Below, piece by piece: positions 1-7,297 of a DNA stretch of 20,693 nt (the first letter of the stretch is position 1; each line of letters opens with the position of its first letter). The stretch lies in NCBI GenBank assembly GCA_012798185.1, contig JAAZNS010000274.1, forward strand, positions 1-20,693, in the 5' to 3' direction. A program made the position numbers and the translations under genes. The notes below the pieces were generated by a model, which saw only the letters and a program-made list of their open reading frames with translations, made no database searches and was not told where the DNA came from. This stretch comes from Chloroflexota bacterium (GTDB taxonomy: Bacteria > Chloroflexota > Anaerolineae > Anaerolineales > UBA4823).

Positions 1-1081
1 AAAAAGCGTAATTGCCCAGTCCAACACCGAAAAACGGCAAGGCAGCATATATACGCAGTGCTGCTTCGCCATAGGCGATGCGCGCCCCAAAACCAATGTA
101 TTCAAGATAACGCTCAACACTGGTTTGGTTATTTTCCACCCAATATTTCCACATTCGGGAAAAAAACGAATTCTTCATCCCGGCATAATATATCGCACTT
201 ACCAGCACAATCACTGCTAATAAGGCTTCTATGACCCGTTTCAACCAAATGCTCCCAATAGAAAGCTGACGTTTATTTTGAGCGGGCTTCTTTACCCGAA
301 AGAGCAATAGCGTAAGAAAAACTAATAGGATCAGATTAATCAACCCAGCTCGGGAGTAGGTAAACACAATCAAGACCAACGACCAGCCTAAAAGCAACCA
401 CTCGACTGTAATTCTTCGCCAACGCCATGTAAAGACTGAATACCCTCTTAAAACCGAAGCTAAAAGCCAGGGAAGCATAAAAAAGCAGATCTGCTCAGCA
501 AACCAATTTGGCTCATATGTCATCCCAGAAATGCGCGTCGGAAACAATTTCCGCATAGACACCCATCGTTGCATACGGCTGAGCAGCGAGAAATAGGCAT
601 GGTTATAATGCAGCACAAATACCATTTGCGCTGTGCCCCAGGCATACGCCAGGATAAAACCCGCATAAATCCAGCGCAATGCCTGGCGCAGGTCTTCGAT
701 CGTACGCGGAGTAAGGGCTGTTGCCAGGTAAATCGCAACACCGATACCCAGGGTGACCAGAGCGCGCAGCACCCGGTCGAACACACTCACCCCTAAAGAC
801 GGCTCAATGCCTGCCAGCAGCGATAACAAAGAGCTGCCAAGCGCAGCCAGGATAAAAGGCGTTAGTGAAAGGACCGTTTTGGGAATTGGCTTCCCTAAAC
901 GGGGAATAACAACCAAAATTAATAACACGATCATCGGGTAAACCGATAAAGGTCTCACCAATGTACCGCCTCCAAACCCCTCTGGAAAATACGGAAAGCT
1001 GGTGATCGGCAAGAAAAACAAGAAAAGCCGCCACGATATTATCCCACCGTAATGGAAAAGCCCGGTAAAAATTCGTCTCAT
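1..1081 (-). CDS. O-antigen polymerase/ligase-like membrane protein (Wzy/WaaL family), C-terminus cut by window edge
   Basis: The frame is open from an ATG at 1081 to the left edge, giving 360 residues with no stop. The protein is strongly hydrophobic with about ten probable membrane segments, for example near residues 18-30, 48-60, 71-90, 107-121, 228-241, 246-262 and 284-300. Family landmarks are a GMTYEPNWFA stretch (186-195), TYSRAGLI (241-248), and a P-FFGVGLGNY stretch at the end (349-358), the Wzy_C-type signature that usually lies in the last third of the protein. Such proteins polymerise lipid-linked repeat units or ligate finished glycan to an acceptor at the outer face of the membrane; sequence alone does not separate these roles. 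The start overlaps the stop of the upstream Wzz-like gene as ATGA, so the two are translationally coupled. The family call is firm; polymerase versus ligase is open. Confidence 0.85.
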   Translation of the reverse strand, partial: MRRIFTGLFHYGGIISWRLFLFFLPITSFPYFPEGFGGGTLVRPLSVYPMIVLLILVVIPRLGKPIPKTVLSLTPFILAALGSSLLSLLAGIEPSLGVSVFDRVLRALVTLGIGVAIYLATALTPRTIEDLRQALRWIYAGFILAYAWGTAQMVFVLHYNHAYFSLLSRMQRWVSMRKLFPTRISGMTYEPNWFAEQICFFMLPWLLASVLRGYSVFTWRWRRITVEWLLLGWSLVLIVFTYSRAGLINLILLVFLTLLLFRVKKPAQNKRQLSIGSIWLKRVIEALLAVIVLVSAIYYAGMKNSFFSRMWKYWVENNQTSVERYLEYIGFGARIAYGEAALRIYAALPFFGVGLGNYAF

Positions 1082-2097
1082 TGGTGATCTTTCATTGCTG
1101 GTAAAGCTAACCAAATGAAGCAATACAGCAATAATCCTAAACAACCTCCCACCAAGGCTGTTGTGCTCTCCAGGCGGACAGGTTTAACCGAAGCTGCTGA
1201 TTCTTCTGTGCTTTCCACGGTTAGGTACATGGATAATCCCCGGGCAATATGATTCTGATCCAGCCATTCCTGGTAAGCAGTATCAGCCTGTGAAGTAAGA
1301 TCTTCCAGTTGCTTCTGAGCGATGGGCAATTCGGTCTCGATGAAAATCAACGCCTGATCTACCCAAATCTGATATGCAGAGAGCGGGCTTCCTTCCGCGG
1401 GCAATTGATTCATGAGGGCATTCCCTGCATCGGATAAATCGGCTATCCGGGCTGCCCATGAAAGCAGCCGCCAATGTTCTGTGCGATCCAGAGGTTGATC
1501 AGGATCATTTTTTTGACTGGAGGTGCGCCAATTGGTGAAATTATTCCGTATTTGAGTCAGCGCAGTCATTCTAAGCGAGATCTCGACCTTTGCCCGTGTT
1601 GAAGCGATGAAATGGTCGTAGATTTGCTGTGCAATGAGCGCATTTTTGAGCGCCGATGAAATTTCCTCCAAGGCTACCGATTTCCAGGTTTGCACCAGAT
1701 CTCGTGCCCGACCAGGCTGATGTTCTTCTGCCACCAGTCGCCAAATACCCACGTTACGCCAATACACCTGTACGTGTTGAGCCAATTCTTGTGAAGATAC
1801 ATTCTGCCAATATGCATCCTCAGCTACCAGCCGTTGTAACGTTTTCTTCAGAACATCATCCGATTTAATAATTACATCCAACTGTTCCATATTCCAATTT
1901 TTATAATCATCAGGGTTGCGGAAAATCGAATCGGCGTTATAGGAAACATGGAGGTTCGCCTCGGCGCGATAAGTAGGAGGAAGGATATAAGAAACAGCAA
2001 AACCAATCAGGCTGCCTGCTAAAAAGAAGAACAAAATCAATGGCCAGCGGTGGGCAGCACGAAGGATTTCGTTACGGAAATTCCATTGGTTATTCAT
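1078..2097 (-). CDS. Wzz/GumC-type polysaccharide chain-length determinant or co-polymerase
   Basis: This 339-residue protein has the two-membrane-helix layout of polysaccharide co-polymerases. There is an N-terminal helix at about residues 18-38, a long mostly helical periplasmic/extracellular region rich in Q, E and A, and a C-terminal helix at about 312-334 followed by a short tail. The sequence just after the first helix (SYILPPTYRAEANLHV) matches the usual Wzz opening, where a P-x-Y-x-A segment follows the membrane. No BY-kinase domain is fused to the C-terminus. Proteins of this type set glycan chain length together with a Wzy polymerase, and the next gene is Wzy/WaaL-like with an ATGA overlap, which supports that partnership. 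A GAGAAG ribosome site precedes the ATG. It lies 10 bp after the GT2 gene and is probably co-transcribed from the promoter near 4373-4403. Confidence 0.8.
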   Translation of the reverse strand: MNNQWNFRNEILRAAHRWPLILFFFLAGSLIGFAVSYILPPTYRAEANLHVSYNADSIFRNPDDYKNWNMEQLDVIIKSDDVLKKTLQRLVAEDAYWQNVSSQELAQHVQVYWRNVGIWRLVAEEHQPGRARDLVQTWKSVALEEISSALKNALIAQQIYDHFIASTRAKVEISLRMTALTQIRNNFTNWRTSSQKNDPDQPLDRTEHWRLLSWAARIADLSDAGNALMNQLPAEGSPLSAYQIWVDQALIFIETELPIAQKQLEDLTSQADTAYQEWLDQNHIARGLSMYLTVESTEESAASVKPVRLESTTALVGGCLGLLLYCFIWLALPAMKDHQ

Positions 2098-2107
2098 ATC
2101 AATCTTC

Positions 2108-3031
2108 TCATGATGCTCCAGGGATGGAGCGGCGCGGTTTTTGCCTACCGGCAGTTTTCTCTTTTCGAAAAAGATTCACCAGTAATGTAACCAGGAATTT
2201 AACCAACATGGCAACATAGTATACTCCGTTAAACAAGAAACAATAATCACTCGCCAGGTTTTTCCGGTAATACAAAAAATAGGATTTATGCCATTCATAA
2301 ATCGAGCGATAAGGGTGTACACGTGATCCTCCCAAACCGCCAAAATGAGTAATTTGTGCCTGCGGATAATAATAGACCTGCCAGCCAGCTTTGCGGGCGC
2401 GGAAACAGAAATCAGCATCTTCCTGATAAGCAAAAAAACGCTCATCCAAGTATCCGATTTGATCGATCACCTCTTTCCGCAATAACATGCATGATCCAGC
2501 AACTCCAGCAACCGCATGCGTTTCATCTTCATCCATGTAACTCATCAGGTATTCGTTGAGCGGCTTATTTCGGGGGAACACCTTACCCAATCCAGTGAAA
2601 TACCCAATAACCGCCAAAGGCCTGGATTCACCCCGCCGGCAGGGTTTTTGCATGGTACCGTCGTCATTCAACACCTTAGGGCTGCAAATGCCAATTTCAG
2701 GGTGATTTTCCATGAAATCGATCAATCGCGTTAACGCTTGCGGATGAATCAGGGTATCTGGGTTTAGCTGAAGCAAATATTTGCCCTTTGCCTCTTTCAA
2801 AGCCTGATTCATGGGAATAGTAAAACCCAGATTTTGGGAATTTATTATGACCTTTACCTCAGGGAATTCTGCCTGCAGCATTTCGATAGTGCCATCGGCT
2901 GAGTTATTATCCGCCACAATAAATTCGAAATCTCCGCTGGGCGGATTCTGCCTGATGGACAGCAAACAATTACGCAGTAAGTTTTTTGTTTTATAAGTGA
3001 CAATGCAGATCGATAAAAGCAAATCATTCAT
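2108..3031 (-). CDS. Family 2 glycosyltransferase, rhamnosyltransferase-like (WbbL type)
   Basis: This is a 307-residue GT-A fold enzyme. Visible motifs are the nucleotide-binding start SICIVTYKT (7-15), ADNNSADGT (40-48), NLGF (67-70), the NPDT metal-binding DXD-like site (90-93) and the acceptor-side motif YQEDADF (182-188). A hydrophobic stretch near residues 270-287 followed by a basic tail suggests membrane association. The NPDT plus QEDADF pattern with NLGF is typical of the WbbL-like group that transfers L-rhamnose from dTDP-L-rhamnose. This fits the rfb genes in the same locus, but donor specificity cannot be read from the sequence. It follows the GT4-like gene by 15 bp. The ribosome site is weak. 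Family is certain; the rhamnosyl assignment is an inference. Confidence 0.85.
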   Translation of the reverse strand: MNDLLLSICIVTYKTKNLLRNCLLSIRQNPPSGDFEFIVADNNSADGTIEMLQAEFPEVKVIINSQNLGFTIPMNQALKEAKGKYLLQLNPDTLIHPQALTRLIDFMENHPEIGICSPKVLNDDGTMQKPCRRGESRPLAVIGYFTGLGKVFPRNKPLNEYLMSYMDEDETHAVAGVAGSCMLLRKEVIDQIGYLDERFFAYQEDADFCFRARKAGWQVYYYPQAQITHFGGLGGSRVHPYRSIYEWHKSYFLYYRKNLASDYCFLFNGVYYVAMLVKFLVTLLVNLFRKEKTAGRQKPRRSIPGAS

Positions 3032-3046
3032 AGTTGCGATAAGGCG

Positions 3047-4321
3047 TTATTTGAATGGGAATAAAGGCACAAGCCAGCGGCGTATTTGAATCCATATCTG
3101 GCGGAGTAGCGTTGCGGCACCGCGGTAGCGAAGTGAATAGATACCTCGCTGAATTAATGAAGGCTTTGATTCTAATTCATGAGATACGCTTAATTCGTGA
3201 TAATCCTTTCCCTGCTGATTGAAAGCAATTACCGAGGCAGATTTGCTGGTATCGATTTTTTCGAACGCTCTTGTAGAAAATGCTTGATTGATCCCATCCA
3301 GGATTTTCATCAACTCCATGCTGCGCACAGCCGGATGATAGCGCTCGATCACATCTTGATAAGCCTGTTCGCCAATTTCTATTCGCAGGTCTCTTTGTTC
3401 AATCAACGTTTGCAAAGCCTTGAGCCAATCATCCGTTGTTTCCGCCAGGAACCCATTATGACTTGATTGGATGGCGTGCCGGAATGCCTCGGTTGGGCTG
3501 GCAATTGTTGGTGTTTTTACCAATCCCGCTTCTACATACTTGATTTCACTTTTAGATTGAGAAAAAGGATTATCTGCCACCAGGGGTGCCAGATTGATAT
3601 CAAACCTAGCCAATAACGCAGGTAATTCGCGCCATGGTAAAAGCGGATATTGTTTAACACGGTCGGCTGAACTGCCCCATTCTTTGCCCGGATCAATTTC
3701 ACCTGCCAGCCATAATTCAGTCGATGGGTACTTTTCGAGTATTTTTATCAAAACAGGTTTGATCATCGCAAAATCCCGGTTATGGGTAGGTGTACCGCTA
3801 CCATAACCAATGATGATCGGTTTTCCTGAATTTTGTCTTTCTCGTTGTGCGCTTTTCGAAAGAGCCAGCATCTCTAGGCTGAAAGCATTGCGGTGCACCC
3901 ACACCGGGATATTCAACTTTTCTACCTGTTGAGCTAAAAAATGAGTAGATGCCAGGGCGCCATGACAGCGCTGCAATAAGTTGCGAAACCTAAGCATATC
4001 TTCCTGGTAAAGAGACGCGCGAACAGGATCTTGAAAATCGGGGCTGTTAATCCATTGATAAGCTGTTGAATCGAACAAATAATCGTCCACATCCATGAGC
4101 GCCAAACCGCCCAAACGATCAATTGCGGTGAAAATACGATCGGTCAGGGCATCTTCAGTTACCCGGTGAAAGATGACAATATCCTGCCAATTCATATTAC
4201 TGATTTTTGATTCGGTAATTAAATGAATCTGACAATCCATATCTGCAAGATGGAATTGTTCATAGAGGTGGAAGCAGCGATACCGCCTGGTATCGCCTCT
4301 TGCGCCGCTAATGATCAGCAC
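3047..4321 (-). CDS. GT4-like (GT-B fold) glycosyltransferase, GTG start
   Basis: This 424-residue protein has a two-Rossmann GT-B layout. The N-terminal half starts MLIISGARGDTRRYRCFH, the usual opening of this group, with a DVDDYLFD element at 77-84. The C-terminal donor-binding half contains IGYGSGTPTHNRDF (171-184) and KSEIKYVEAG (257-266), where the EX7E-type region normally sits. The C-terminal 60 residues are poorly conserved in appearance and end in a basic, tryptophan-rich helix that could touch the membrane. The start is GTG at 4321: an in-frame TGA lies only seven codons upstream, GGGGG lies about 12 nt before the GTG, and there is no ATG alternative near the family's normal N-terminus. 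It is the first gene after the 352-bp intergenic region and probably heads the transcript that also carries the GT2, Wzz-like and Wzy-like genes. Donor and acceptor are unknown. Confidence 0.8.
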   Translation of the reverse strand: MLIISGARGDTRRYRCFHLYEQFHLADMDCQIHLITESKISNMNWQDIVIFHRVTEDALTDRIFTAIDRLGGLALMDVDDYLFDSTAYQWINSPDFQDPVRASLYQEDMLRFRNLLQRCHGALASTHFLAQQVEKLNIPVWVHRNAFSLEMLALSKSAQRERQNSGKPIIIGYGSGTPTHNRDFAMIKPVLIKILEKYPSTELWLAGEIDPGKEWGSSADRVKQYPLLPWRELPALLARFDINLAPLVADNPFSQSKSEIKYVEAGLVKTPTIASPTEAFRHAIQSSHNGFLAETTDDWLKALQTLIEQRDLRIEIGEQAYQDVIERYHPAVRSMELMKILDGINQAFSTRAFEKIDTSKSASVIAFNQQGKDYHELSVSHELESKPSLIQRGIYSLRYRGAATLLRQIWIQIRRWLVPLFPFK

Positions 4322-4372
4322 CGGTAGTTTACCCCCGCGTCATCGAACTTTCTGCTAATTTCCATGATCCCC

Positions 4373-4403
4373 ATTATAAATCACAAATATCTATGACTTT
4401 CAA
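4373..4403 (-). promoter_or_regulatory. Probable sigma-70-type promoter for the GT4-GT2-Wzz-Wzy transcript
   Basis: On the minus strand a perfect TATAAT (4378-4373) is preceded by TTGAAA (4403-4398) with a 19-nt spacer, which is longer than the ideal 17. The predicted transcript start would be near 4366, leaving a leader of about 45 nt before the GTG at 4321. A promoter is expected here because an intrinsic terminator lies just upstream at 4581-4607 and the gene order is co-directional. The -10 box is strong; the spacer makes the assignment moderate. Confidence 0.5.
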
Positions 4404-4445
4404 AATATTAAAATTCAATCACTAATCAGCCAGCAAGGGCGAGAA

Positions 4446-4500
4446 TTCGAATTTGAGGCGTTTACGGCTAGTCAGCACCAATAACCAACTCAAATTCGAA
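4446..4500. repeat. 12-bp perfect inverted repeat with 31-nt loop upstream of the GT4 promoter
   Basis: TTCGAATTTGAG at 4446-4457 is the exact reverse complement of CTCAAATTCGAA at 4489-4500. No T-run follows on either side, so it is not a terminator. A smaller inverted repeat, GCTCA (4501-4505) with TGAGC (4518-4522), directly abuts it. It lies about 45 to 100 bp upstream of the candidate -35 box at 4398-4403, where an operator or activator site for the downstream transcript would be expected. It could equally be a leftover of a small mobile element. The function is unknown. Confidence 0.5.
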
Positions 4501-4580
4501 GCTCATTTACTAAAGCTTGAGCAATTATATATTGATAACATATCTGCCAATTGTCGATAAAAATATCTGATCATCATAAT

Positions 4581-4607
4581 AAAAAATGGTGCAAGTTGTC
4601 TGCACCA
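4581..4607 (-). terminator. Intrinsic terminator of the beta-helix gene
   Basis: On the minus strand a perfect 7-bp stem, TGGTGCA with TGCACCA (4607-4601 and 4593-4587), encloses a 7-nt loop and is followed at once by TTTTTT and an AT-rich stretch. It lies about 67 bp after the tandem TAATAA stop of the beta-helix gene. Together with the region from 4322 to 4673, which holds this terminator, the inverted repeat and the promoter but no credible gene, it separates the beta-helix gene from the downstream transcript. Confidence 0.85.
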
Positions 4608-4673
4608 CATTCATCCATACATAATTGAGAATAATCCCCCATAAACTCTCTTTTTTATTATGAAAAACTTTTA

Positions 4674-6845
4674 TTATTGTCGTACCGTCATCGGTAAAAA
4701 AACTTTTTCAACGTGATCCAGCTTGGCAAATTGCACCGGAATGGAAAGCGTGATATCCTCATCAGTCGAGATATCCACGGTTGAAGTGTAATAACCTAAA
4801 GGCACATTTTCCGGAAGAAAACGCAATACGAGTTTTTCACCGGTTTGCCCGGAAATTTCACGTGATTTTCCCGTGCTCCCCAAAACAAGCCAATCCGCAG
4901 TGGTAACAGCTGTCCATGTGAGATCTGGACCGGAAGAAATATCGATGGTGACCTCTCTCACAGGCTGCATGCTGTCATCAGCCAATTGAAATACGGGAGA
5001 TGGCGTGGCTACTAACATTGGTCTGACATATTCATCAGCGCCGATATCGGCAATATTGTTGGCTGGCCGGGTTTCTCCATCGATATCTTTATTAATATAA
5101 CTATTATATGCACGGTCTATTGCAGGCGATGAAGCCTGAATATGGTAATCATTTACTGAACCGCCAACAGCAATAAACCCTACCGATGGAACAGAGGCCA
5201 TCGTGCTCAGACCATTAAAAGTCCCATGTGAGCTGCTATTTTTATTCGTATCCCGGGTGTTATTTGAAAAAATACCAGTATTGAAATTCACCGTATTAGC
5301 AGGTAATACTTCCACCGCTGTATAATTAATATGATTAGCTATTACGGAATTATTGATATTTGCAGTTGCCAGAACGCCGCTGGTGCCATTTTCTGCAATT
5401 ACTGCAATCGCTTGGCCGAAATTTGATCCGCCAATAAAATTATTATTAACTATTGTGCAGTGATTGATATTGGCGGTTATTGCCTGAACAGTTATACCCG
5501 CCCCATTTATCCCCCGTGTATTTCCGGGCACACCTAATTCAACAATATTATCCCCAACGATGCTATTATTTAAATTTACTTCAATATTAGAAACCTTCCA
5601 AAAATTGGCTAAATACAGCCCTCCGCCTCCCGCATCACCCGATTCCGCCCCACCACTACCCGGTCCAGGGATGACATAATTTCTAGTGATTTCCGTCCGC
5701 TCAATCGTCGAGTTGGCAGTGTCGGTCATAACGCCACCGCCAAATGCATATCCGCCCGGTTGACCAACAACCCCTTGTGCAATATTATCGGTTATTGAAG
5801 CGCCTTCCAGCGTAAATGTCGATTGTTCAACATGAAATGCTCCACCCAAACCGCCTCCACCAACCATTCCAGTTCCGCTGCGCATTTGACCACCAATCGC
5901 TTGGTTGCCTTGTGCAATTACATTAACCAATGACACGGTTGAATGGTATTGAATTCCTACCGCGCCGCCTAAACCACCCGAAGAGTTACCTCCCTCAGCT
6001 GTGTTATTAATAAAACGCAATGAATTTCCACTTACACGGGCTTCAAATATAAAAAATGCACCACCAATCGCGACACCGCCATATCTCCCGGAAATCCCAC
6101 CTTTGGCATAATTGCCTTCGAAATTCACATTTTCCAATGTAGAGGCAGCGTCATTTTTAGGAGTGATGATCGCTAAACCTCCACCCGAACCCGATACACC
6201 ATATTCACTCGTATTATTAGGGACATCAATACCAATCGACCGGTTATTTTTAAAGGTAACATTGCGTAATGTTACCGATGTGTTGATCGCCCACATACCT
6301 CCGCCAAAAGCATCACTATTCAATTTCCCTTGAGCCAATCCATTCTGTATGGTGAAATTTTCCATATGTAAACTTGCAGTTGAGCTGCCTCTAACAACTG
6401 CAACACCACGATATGTATTATTACCGTCAATAATCGTCGGATTTGCTTCTGGATTAGGAGAATACCAATTACTCGTGCTGTATCCACCAAGAATATTCAA
6501 GTGTTTATCTACTAAACATACAACTGCCCTTGTAACAAGAAACGAGCACGTATCGGCGCTTGGAGTGTAAGCATAAGTACCACCAGCAACCAGGATTGTA
6601 TCGCCAGATGCAGCCCGGTTGACAGCATATTGTATGGATTTACATGGAGCGCTTTCAGACCCGCAGCTGGAATTATCGGTACCATCAGGGGCAACACGTA
6701 AAGTTTTTACTGCTTCTTCCGCAGCTTTAACGGGTTTAACGCGCCATGAAAATGGCACCAATCCCAAAAATGCAATCAAAGCAACCAAAACCACCCTCAT
6801 AAATTGAAACAAATAAACACTGAGAGTGTAAGTGGTATTTCTCAT
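4674..6845 (-). CDS. Secreted right-handed beta-helix protein with C-terminal BACON-like domain, under c-di-GMP riboswitch
   Basis: This 723-residue protein starts with a basic N-terminus and a hydrophobic helix (about 17-33), with a possible signal-peptidase site near residues 38-42 (VKAAE). The body (about 50-600) is a pectin-lyase-like right-handed beta-helix: it opens with VAPDGTDNSSCGS and PCKSIQYAVNRA, then has many short strands with repeated asparagine-rich turns (NVTFKNNRS, NVNFEGNYA, FINNTAEGG) and glycine-rich GGG turns. It closes with DIGADEY, a motif common at the end of such domains. Residues about 625-708 look like a BACON beta-sandwich (LTWTAVTTADWLVLG, then PLGYYTSTVDIS). The protein ends KVFLPMTVRQ, resembling a tail I associate with exported Chloroflexota proteins. 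I see no clear catalytic set, so adhesin, matrix protein or glycan lyase/epimerase all remain possible. It is transcribed alone, between its own riboswitch-controlled promoter and a terminator; a GGAG site lies 11 nt before the ATG. Confidence 0.85.
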   Translation of the reverse strand: MRNTTYTLSVYLFQFMRVVLVALIAFLGLVPFSWRVKPVKAAEEAVKTLRVAPDGTDNSSCGSESAPCKSIQYAVNRAASGDTILVAGGTYAYTPSADTCSFLVTRAVVCLVDKHLNILGGYSTSNWYSPNPEANPTIIDGNNTYRGVAVVRGSSTASLHMENFTIQNGLAQGKLNSDAFGGGMWAINTSVTLRNVTFKNNRSIGIDVPNNTSEYGVSGSGGGLAIITPKNDAASTLENVNFEGNYAKGGISGRYGGVAIGGAFFIFEARVSGNSLRFINNTAEGGNSSGGLGGAVGIQYHSTVSLVNVIAQGNQAIGGQMRSGTGMVGGGGLGGAFHVEQSTFTLEGASITDNIAQGVVGQPGGYAFGGGVMTDTANSTIERTEITRNYVIPGPGSGGAESGDAGGGGLYLANFWKVSNIEVNLNNSIVGDNIVELGVPGNTRGINGAGITVQAITANINHCTIVNNNFIGGSNFGQAIAVIAENGTSGVLATANINNSVIANHINYTAVEVLPANTVNFNTGIFSNNTRDTNKNSSSHGTFNGLSTMASVPSVGFIAVGGSVNDYHIQASSPAIDRAYNSYINKDIDGETRPANNIADIGADEYVRPMLVATPSPVFQLADDSMQPVREVTIDISSGPDLTWTAVTTADWLVLGSTGKSREISGQTGEKLVLRFLPENVPLGYYTSTVDISTDEDITLSIPVQFAKLDHVEKVFLPMTVRQ

Positions 6846-6935
6846 CTTTAAATGATCTCCAACAATAAATCCTCTTCAATCATCATTGGTTCTCACTCTG
6901 CCTGTTAATCGTGCTTTTAGATTTTCTAAGTACTT

Positions 6936-6972
6936 TTAAACAAAACGAACCTGATAGAAAATCCAGGCTCGT
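6936..6972 (-). terminator. Riboswitch expression platform: intrinsic terminator in the beta-helix gene leader
   Basis: On the minus strand a 9-bp stem, ACGAGCCTG (6972-6964) with CAGGTTCGT (6953-6945) and one G-U pair, encloses a 10-nt loop and is followed by TTTGTTT. It lies 22 nt after the end of the aptamer's closing stem and about 90 nt before the ATG, so it can abort transcription before the gene. Its 5' arm AGCCTGG (6969-6963) is the exact complement of CCAGGCT in the aptamer (7014-7008), so terminator and an aptamer-disrupting antiterminator exclude each other. If ligand binding holds the aptamer together, the terminator is freed, which predicts an OFF switch. Confidence 0.8.
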
Positions 6973-6993
6973 CGAAGAAATTAAAATACATTT

Positions 6994-7090
6994 AATAATA
7001 TTTCGGCAGCCTGGCAGCCATTACCGTTTAAAACAGTGTTAGACCCATAGCTTTGCGCCCCCGGTTTTCACCGGGTTTGCCTTTATCATT
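6994..7090 (-). ncRNA. Class I cyclic-di-GMP riboswitch aptamer (GEMM-I)
   Basis: The minus strand carries the hallmark blocks of the c-di-GMP-I aptamer in order: AAAGGCAAAC (7084-7075); a 6-bp CCCGGT/ACCGGG stem closed by a GAAA tetraloop (7069-7066); GCGCAAAGC (7058-7050); GGGTCTAA (7046-7039); a short variable hairpin; and GGCTGCCAGGCTGCCG (7019-7004). The last block matches the usual GGTAGCCGGGTTACCG with paired T-A to C-G changes, which are compensatory. The bases equivalent to the Vc2 ligand contacts G20, A47 and C92 are all kept (7080, 7053 and 7006). A closing stem AATGAT (7090-7085) with ATTATT (6999-6994) forms with one G-U pair. One departure is a G in place of the common A just before CGCAAAGC. 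The aptamer begins almost exactly where transcription should start. Confidence 0.93.
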
Positions 7091-7096
7091 GATTGA

Positions 7097-7124
7097 ATTA
7101 TAGCAAATATAGATAATTAGTCAA
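7097..7124 (-). promoter_or_regulatory. Strong sigma-70-type promoter of the riboswitch and beta-helix gene
   Basis: On the minus strand TTGACT (7124-7119) and a perfect TATAAT (7102-7097) are separated by 16 nt in an AT-rich setting. The expected transcript start is near 7090, which coincides with the first base of the aptamer's closing stem, so the whole leader RNA is riboswitch plus terminator plus a short ribosome-site segment. The upstream operon ends at the terminator at 7223-7250, so this promoter makes the beta-helix gene an independent unit. Confidence 0.8.
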
Positions 7125-7222
7125 TATAATAAGCGGTATTTCTCCAATCAGCAAACAATACTGTAAACCTCATTTTTTCATTTTCTGTTGTATTACCATT
7201 CCTCGACGATACGAAATTTTCC

Positions 7223-7250
7223 AAAAAAAGCTTAACATAGGCAATGCTAA
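7223..7250 (-). terminator. Intrinsic terminator at the end of the main polysaccharide operon
   Basis: On the minus strand TTAGCAT (7250-7244) pairs with ATGTTAA (7238-7232), a 7-bp stem with one G-U pair and a 5-nt loop. It is followed by GC and a run of seven T (7229-7223). It lies about 48 bp after the TAA of the GT-C-like gene. The stem is AT-rich and so not very strong, but position and T-tract fit. The remainder of the 452-bp gap down to 6846 holds the promoter, aptamer and second terminator described separately. Confidence 0.65.
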
Positions 7251-7297
7251 TAAGCAATGAAAGATATATAAAGGTCAAGTTAAGGATACTTTAAATG

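Noticed and set aside
520..1034. Short minus-strand frames of 76 and 88 codons at the left edge
   Set aside because: They are out-of-frame shadows of the continuous 360-codon Wzy/WaaL-like frame that starts at 1081 and runs off the window.
4446..4500. 12-bp inverted repeat as an insertion-sequence end pair
   Set aside because: The arms are only 31 nt apart with no transposase or target-site duplication, so it is listed as an inverted repeat only.
4574..4642. Possible 22-codon minus-strand ORF (starts MGDYSQLC) downstream of the beta-helix gene
   Set aside because: A GAGAG lies just upstream, but the frame runs through the terminator hairpin and T-tract, so it is most likely chance.
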